DNA from: Comamonadaceae bacterium 2PF
Lineage (GTDB): Bacteria > Pseudomonadota > Gammaproteobacteria > Burkholderiales > Burkholderiaceae_C
Direction of reading: 5' to 3'
DNA length: 64,000 nucleotides
NCBI GenBank assembly: GCA_005502875.1
Contig: SCMV01000012.1
Span: forward strand, 1-64,000
Positions 59,995 to 64,000 of this stretch are shown here, in pieces. The position numbers and the translations under genes are program-made. The notes beneath the pieces are model-generated. The model was not told the DNA's origin, did not search any database, and was given only the letters and a program-made list of their open reading frames with translations. Numbering within the stretch: position 1 is the first letter of the stretch; each line of letters begins with the position of its first letter.

Positions 59995-61380
59995 TCATTG
60001 CGCCTGCTGCAGAACGAAGGCATCTTTGGTTGCCACCTTCGTCAGCGCAGGGGTGCTCAGGTTGGCGCCACTGAACCCGCCCACCAGCACCAGGCTGTTG
60101 GCCGCATTGACCGTGCCCGTTGAGGCCGTGTCCACCGAAGCGCCGCTGCCGCCAAAATTCTGCGAAGACAGCGTCGTGCCAGAGGCGTCAACCTGGACAT
60201 TCACAGCGTCAACCGTGCCAAGGCGGGTGACAGCAGGGGTCGACAGGTTCGCGCCACTCAGGGCGCCAAACAGGTGAACCTTGCCACCAGCGGCGACCAC
60301 CCCATTGACGCTGAAGGTTGCGCCGGTGCCACCATAGTTCCGGCTCCAGACCGTCGTGCCCGAATTGTCGACACGCATCAACAGTGCGTCCTGGGTTCCG
60401 ATTTTGGTCAGCGCTGGCGTGGTGGGGTTGCTCCCGGAGAAGTGAAAACCAACGTACACCTCATCCGAGGCATCCACCGAGAGACCACCTGGGGTCATGC
60501 TGACACCGGATCCGCCGTAAGCGCGCGCCCAAATGGGCGTGCCGGAACTGTCCAGCATGATCAGGTAGCCATCGAGGGATCCGCCGGCCAGGGCCAAGGC
60601 TGGCGTGGTCATGTTCGCGTTGTTGAAGTAACCAGAGGTGTAGATGTTGCCGGCACTGTCTCCCGTCACTTCCCACGATCGCGCATTGCCACCCGCGCCG
60701 CCAAAGTTCTGCGCCCAGACGACGTTGCCGCTGCTGTCCAGCTTGACGATGAATGCATCGGTGCTGCCGATTCTGGTCAAGGCCGGGCTCGTCCAGTCCG
60801 CGGTGATCGAGCCAACGAAGAACACCTCGCCCGCGCTGTTCACGTACATGCCTCGGTTGAGGTCCCAGGCGCTGCCCGGCCCGAAATTCCTGCTCCACAG
60901 CACGTTGCCGCTGGCGTCGAGCTTGATCACGTAGTAATCAGACGTGCCTTGCATGGTCATGGCCGGAGACGTCACGTTGCCGCCCGAAAAGTTTCCCGCC
61001 ACGAACACGTTGCCCGACCCATCCAGCCCCACTGATCGGCCATTCATGGTGATGCCAGCACCACCAAAGTTCTTGGCCCACACCACATTGCCCGACGCGT
61101 CCAGCTTGGCGACGTAGGCGTCCGTGCTGCCCAGCTTGGTCAGGGTGGTGCCGCCCATCGGCAGGCTGGCGCCCGTGAAGCCTCCGACGATGTAGACGTT
61201 CTTGCTGGCGTCGGTGACCACGTCGTGGTTGACGCTGTTTGCCGTGGCGCCGAATCGCGTGGCCCAACTTTGCTCGGTGGCCGCAGGGGCCGCAGCGGGC
61301 GCGGCGTCTCCGCCGCCGCCACAGGCTGCCAGCCATGCAGAAAACCCAATGACCAGCAACCAAGTTTTTGATTTCCCCAT
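59995..61380 (-). CDS. SBBP-repeat beta-propeller lipoprotein
   Basis: 461 residues. The lipoprotein signal ends at Cys20 (AWLAAC) with a Gly/Ala/Pro-rich spacer. Seven repeats of about 55-62 residues follow, each with a core like GSTDAYVAKLDASGNVVWAKNFGG, an Asp-Xaa-Xaa-Gly-Asn strand and SPALT. Seven blades would close a beta-propeller, suggesting a ligand-binding or scaffold role on the cell surface or in the periplasm; no enzyme motif is present. The start ATG has GGAGG upstream. The G+C content looks lower than neighbours. Confidence 0.85.
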   Translation of the reverse strand: MGKSKTWLLVIGFSAWLAACGGGGDAAPAAAPAATEQSWATRFGATANSVNHDVVTDASKNVYIVGGFTGASLPMGGTTLTKLGSTDAYVAKLDASGNVVWAKNFGGAGITMNGRSVGLDGSGNVFVAGNFSGGNVTSPAMTMQGTSDYYVIKLDASGNVLWSRNFGPGSAWDLNRGMYVNSAGEVFFVGSITADWTSPALTRIGSTDAFIVKLDSSGNVVWAQNFGGAGGNARSWEVTGDSAGNIYTSGYFNNANMTTPALALAGGSLDGYLIMLDSSGTPIWARAYGGSGVSMTPGGLSVDASDEVYVGFHFSGSNPTTPALTKIGTQDALLMRVDNSGTTVWSRNYGGTGATFSVNGVVAAGGKVHLFGALSGANLSTPAVTRLGTVDAVNVQVDASGTTLSSQNFGGSGASVDTASTGTVNAANSLVLVGGFSGANLSTPALTKVATKDAFVLQQAQ

Positions 61381-61664
61381 GAAAGCCTCCAGATCAGGAC
61401 ACAAGTCAGTCATCGAACAGAAAAACCACCCACACAGGTGATTCAATTGACCGATGTTAGGCATCGGAACATCGGACAAATTGCTCGATCAGGGCGCGAG
61501 TCCCACTGGAATTCGCTGCATCAACCTGGCAAGCGCCTTCCCGACCCGCAGGGCCGCCGACACCCACGCGCCACGTGAGCGCAGAGGGCTGACCTAAAAT
61601 CGAGCGCCCAAAGCGCCTGCCGGCTTCACGGGTTTTGTCCTTCAGGCCCTCACCTCTGAGCCCC

Positions 61665-62081
61665 ATGCGTTCCCCGATCAACATCGTCGACGTCGACCGC
61701 ACCGAAACCTGGTCTCACTACAAGGCCGGGATGTGCGACACCTGCATGGCCAACTGCTGCACCATGCCGCTCGAGATCAAGCTGCCCGATCTGGTGCGCC
61801 TGGAACTGGTCGACCCGTTCGAAGCCGAGCACGAAGACCCCAGGCAGATCGCCAAGCGCCTGGTCAAGGCAGGCGTGATCGAGCGCTTCCACCACAAGTC
61901 GGGCGTCTTCACGGTCATGCGTCGCGCCGACGGCGACTGCCGCTTCCTGGACGCCAAAACGCGTCGTTGCACGGTCTACGACAAGCGCCCCAACACCTGT
62001 CGCAAGCACCCGCAGGTTGGTCCGCGCCCGGGCTACTGCCCCCATGGGCGCCGCACCGACGCCCGTGCACCGCTGCGGTAA
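61665..62081 (+). CDS. YkgJ-family cysteine-cluster protein
   Basis: 138 residues. Cysteines in CDTCMANCC at 34-42 region and in GDCRFL, RRCTVYDKRPNTCRKHP and GYC form the zinc or iron-sulfur cluster typical of YkgJ/DUF-type proteins. Function is unknown. ATG 61665 (MRSPINIVDVD) is preferred to a TTG at 61635. It precedes the polysaccharide deacetylase gene by 28 bases. Confidence 0.82.
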   Translation: MRSPINIVDVDRTETWSHYKAGMCDTCMANCCTMPLEIKLPDLVRLELVDPFEAEHEDPRQIAKRLVKAGVIERFHHKSGVFTVMRRADGDCRFLDAKTRRCTVYDKRPNTCRKHPQVGPRPGYCPHGRRTDARAPLR

Positions 62082-62109
62082 AGTGCGCCTCTGCACGAAA
62101 CGCCGACCG

Positions 62110-62880
62110 ATGATCACCCTGCCCCCGGCCACACCGCCGCTGTCGATCCTGATGTACCACCAGATCGGGCGCTACCCGCGTCCGGACGCGCACCGCGCGC
62201 TGTTCTGCCACATCGATCGCTTCAAGGCGCAACTCAGCTACTTCAAGTGGATGGGTGTGGACGTGCTGTCGATGGACCAGGCGCGCGCTTGCCTGTTCGA
62301 AGGCCAGCCGCTGAAACGCCGCTCGGTGGTGATCACCGTGGACGACGGCTACGACGACTTCCGCGAGCACGCCTGGCCGGCGCTCAAGGCCCACGGCTTT
62401 CCAGCCATGGTCTACCTGGTCAGCTCGCTGGTGGGCCAGCGGGCCAATTGGCTCACCGACCGGCCCGAATTACCTCGCCTGATGGACGCCAACGCCGTGC
62501 GCCAGCTGCGCAGCGAGGGCTGTGATTTCGGCTCGCACGCGATGTCGCACCCGCGGCTGTCAACGCTCAGCACCGAGCATCAGCGCCAAGAAATCGTCGG
62601 CAGCAAACAGGCGCTCGAGGACCTGCTGGGTGAGCGCGTCGACCACTTCTGCTACCCCTTCGGCGACTACACCGAGCGCTCGCGGGACATGGTTCGCGAA
62701 GCGGGCTACCAAACGGCCACGACCTGCATCCGCGGCGCGGCCAACTTCTCGGACAACCCGTTTGAGCTGACGCGCAAGGCCATCTCCTACGGTGACAACC
62801 TGGTGGGCTTTGCCTGGAAACTGCACGCCAAGCAGGAGCGCAAGGGCCAGGGCGCCGTTGCCGACCGCGTCGCAGCCTGA
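62110..62880 (+). CDS. Polysaccharide deacetylase (NodB domain)
   Basis: 256 residues. The metal-binding Asp and His are in TVDDGYDDF and FGSHAMSHPRL, and CYPFGDYTERS supplies further NodB motifs. Such enzymes remove acetyl groups from N-acetylglucosamine-containing polymers. There is no signal peptide, so it may act on a cytoplasmic or lipid-linked precursor. It precedes a glycosyltransferase by 14 bases and starts a likely surface-polysaccharide or LPS operon. Confidence 0.9.
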   Translation: MITLPPATPPLSILMYHQIGRYPRPDAHRALFCHIDRFKAQLSYFKWMGVDVLSMDQARACLFEGQPLKRRSVVITVDDGYDDFREHAWPALKAHGFPAMVYLVSSLVGQRANWLTDRPELPRLMDANAVRQLRSEGCDFGSHAMSHPRLSTLSTEHQRQEIVGSKQALEDLLGERVDHFCYPFGDYTERSRDMVREAGYQTATTCIRGAANFSDNPFELTRKAISYGDNLVGFAWKLHAKQERKGQGAVADRVAA

Positions 62881-62894
62881 GGCGCCACCACAGC

Positions 62895-63971
62895 ATGCGC
62901 ATCGTCCACGTCCTGCACAGCCACGGCTACGGCGGCGCAGAAAGCCACGCACTGCTGATGATGAAGCTGCAGCGCGAGGCGGGCCACGAGGTCTGCTACG
63001 CCGGACCGATGGACTCGTGGCTCGGACGCGAGTGCGAGAAGGCGGATATCGCCTTCGAACACATCCCCATGCACGGGCTGTTTGACCTGTGGTCGCACTG
63101 GAAGCTGCGTTCGTTGCTCAAGCGCATGCGAGCCGACATCGTCCATGGCCACCTGATCCGTGGCGCGATGTACGCGGGCCGCGCCGGGCGCCGACACCAC
63201 GCGCCGGTGGCCATCTGCACCGCCCACGCCACCACGGCGCGCACGCACATGCGGCGCTGCGCGCACATCATCGCGGTGTCGGGTGCGGTGCGCGATGGCC
63301 TGCTGGCCGCCGGGTATGCCGAGCGCGACGTCAGCCTGGTTTACAACGGCGTGCCCGAGGGCCCTGTGCCGCCCTCGCCCGAGCAACGCGCCGCGCTGCG
63401 TGCCGAACTGGGCATCCCGGCTGATGCGTTCGCGGTGGTCCACGTGGGCCGCTTCGTGCGCGACAAGGGGCAGGACCTGCTGGCACAAGCGATGCGCTCG
63501 GTGCCGACAGGCGTGCACCTCTACCTGATCGGCGACCCAGCGACCGAGTTCGGCCGCGAGGTGCAAGCGTTGCTGGCGACCGAGCCAGAGCTGGCTGCGC
63601 GCGTGCATTGCCTGGGTTTCCGCCCGGATGTGCAGAGGCTGCTGCCCGCCTTCGATGCCTTCGCGCTGGCTTCGCGCCGCGAGGCCTTGTCGATCGCCGT
63701 CATCGAGGCGTTTGCGGCGCGGGTGCCCGTGGTCGCCACGCGCGTGGGCGGCGTGCCCGAGATCGTGCGCCACGAGGACACCGGCCTGCTCGTGCCCACC
63801 GAAGACGCGGCCGCCTTGGCACAGGGCATCACCCGGCTGAGCGCCGATGCAGACCTGCGCGCGCGCCTCGTCGACCATGGCGAGCGCCTGTACGAAGAAC
63901 AACTCACGGCCCGCAGCATGCTCGATCGCACCCTGGCGCTGTACCAACGCTGCCTTGGCAGCGCGGCCTGA
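62895..63971 (+). CDS. Family-4 glycosyltransferase (GT-B fold)
   Basis: 358 residues. The N-terminal half starts MRIVHVLHSHGYGGAESHAL, the GT4 donor/acceptor loop, and the C-terminal half has VHVGRFVRDKGQDLL, RREALSIAVIEAF (EX7E) and GGVPEIV. It probably adds a sugar from a nucleotide donor to a lipid-linked or core oligosaccharide. The acceptor is unknown. It follows the deacetylase gene and precedes another start at 63984. Confidence 0.9.
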   Translation: MRIVHVLHSHGYGGAESHALLMMKLQREAGHEVCYAGPMDSWLGRECEKADIAFEHIPMHGLFDLWSHWKLRSLLKRMRADIVHGHLIRGAMYAGRAGRRHHAPVAICTAHATTARTHMRRCAHIIAVSGAVRDGLLAAGYAERDVSLVYNGVPEGPVPPSPEQRAALRAELGIPADAFAVVHVGRFVRDKGQDLLAQAMRSVPTGVHLYLIGDPATEFGREVQALLATEPELAARVHCLGFRPDVQRLLPAFDAFALASRREALSIAVIEAFAARVPVVATRVGGVPEIVRHEDTGLLVPTEDAAALAQGITRLSADADLRARLVDHGERLYEEQLTARSMLDRTLALYQRCLGSAA

Positions 63972-63983
63972 CAACCCCACACC

Positions 63984-64000
63984 ATGAGCGCGCCCCACCC
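63984..64000 (+). CDS. Start of a next gene, cut by the window end
   Basis: An ATG at 63984, 12 bases after the glycosyltransferase stop, opens MSAPH and is cut by the window edge. The short spacing suggests the same operon. Nothing can be said of the product. Confidence 0.35.

Overview
The window reads as chromosome from a Burkholderiales betaproteobacterium. By eye it is roughly two-thirds G+C, with long GC-driven antisense reading frames. The clade call rests on several features: hemX-hemY, a yicC/gmk/rpoZ/spoT block divergent from a Ser/Thr kinase-PP2C-rph-rdgB-hemW run, gyrA-DUF2059-serC-pheA-tyrA followed by a fused aroA-cmk, rpsA-ihfB-lapA-lapB, the proteobacterial-type gshA, and rsmB-DUF4390-ntrY-ntrX. 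A Leptothrix/Rubrivivax/Aquabacterium- or Comamonadaceae-like genome is plausible; genus cannot be fixed from the sequence alone. There is no CRISPR array, insertion sequence, prophage or rRNA. No stretch over about 300 bases lacks a gene.

Layout. 1-2414: 5'-truncated hemX and hemY; the first 39 bases are a fold-back copy of 144-182, probably an assembly artefact. 2526-2736: two identical tRNA-Arg(ACG) genes. 2812-8755 (minus strand): a sensory cluster made of an HTH/pseudo-receiver protein, a PAS protein with a degenerate kinase core, a CheY-like receiver, a LOV/PAS hybrid histidine kinase, and a TVP38-family membrane protein. 8946-11768: greB and bifunctional spoT, convergent. 11893-12818: a TetR regulator and SugE-type SMR exporter. 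13029-17223 (minus): yicC, a large EF-hand membrane protein of unknown role, gmk and rpoZ. 17254-22064 (plus): Ser/Thr kinase, PP2C phosphatase, rph, rdgB and hemW. 22191-26314: fadD divergent from a Tat-signal subunit plus GMC oxidoreductase pair.

26521-40046: ompA-like gene, gyrA, DUF2059, serC, pheA, tyrA, aroA-cmk, rpsA, ihfB, lapA and lapB, a compact run of core metabolism and translation genes. 40066-43842: comM, then glnK-amtB behind a recognisable sigma-54 promoter with upstream NtrC-like sites. 44008-49462: gshA and gshB separated by kup and a benE-like transporter that appears to start at CTG. 49661-53438: uup and ptsI, convergent. 53639-59775: an OlsB-like acyltransferase, rsmB, DUF4390, ntrY, and an ntrX that lacks the AAA+ domain. 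59854-64000: tRNA-Phe, a seven-repeat beta-propeller lipoprotein, a YkgJ-type cysteine-cluster protein, a polysaccharide deacetylase and a family-4 glycosyltransferase, apparently the start of a surface-polysaccharide locus.

Working together. Nitrogen control is represented at both the sensor end (ntrY/ntrX) and the target end (glnK-amtB). Stringent response and transcription genes (spoT, rpoZ, greB) sit side by side. The least ordinary features are the LOV kinase cluster, in which three of the signalling proteins lack a canonical residue, the AAA+-less NtrX with a His-rich linker, and the EF-hand protein between yicC and gmk.
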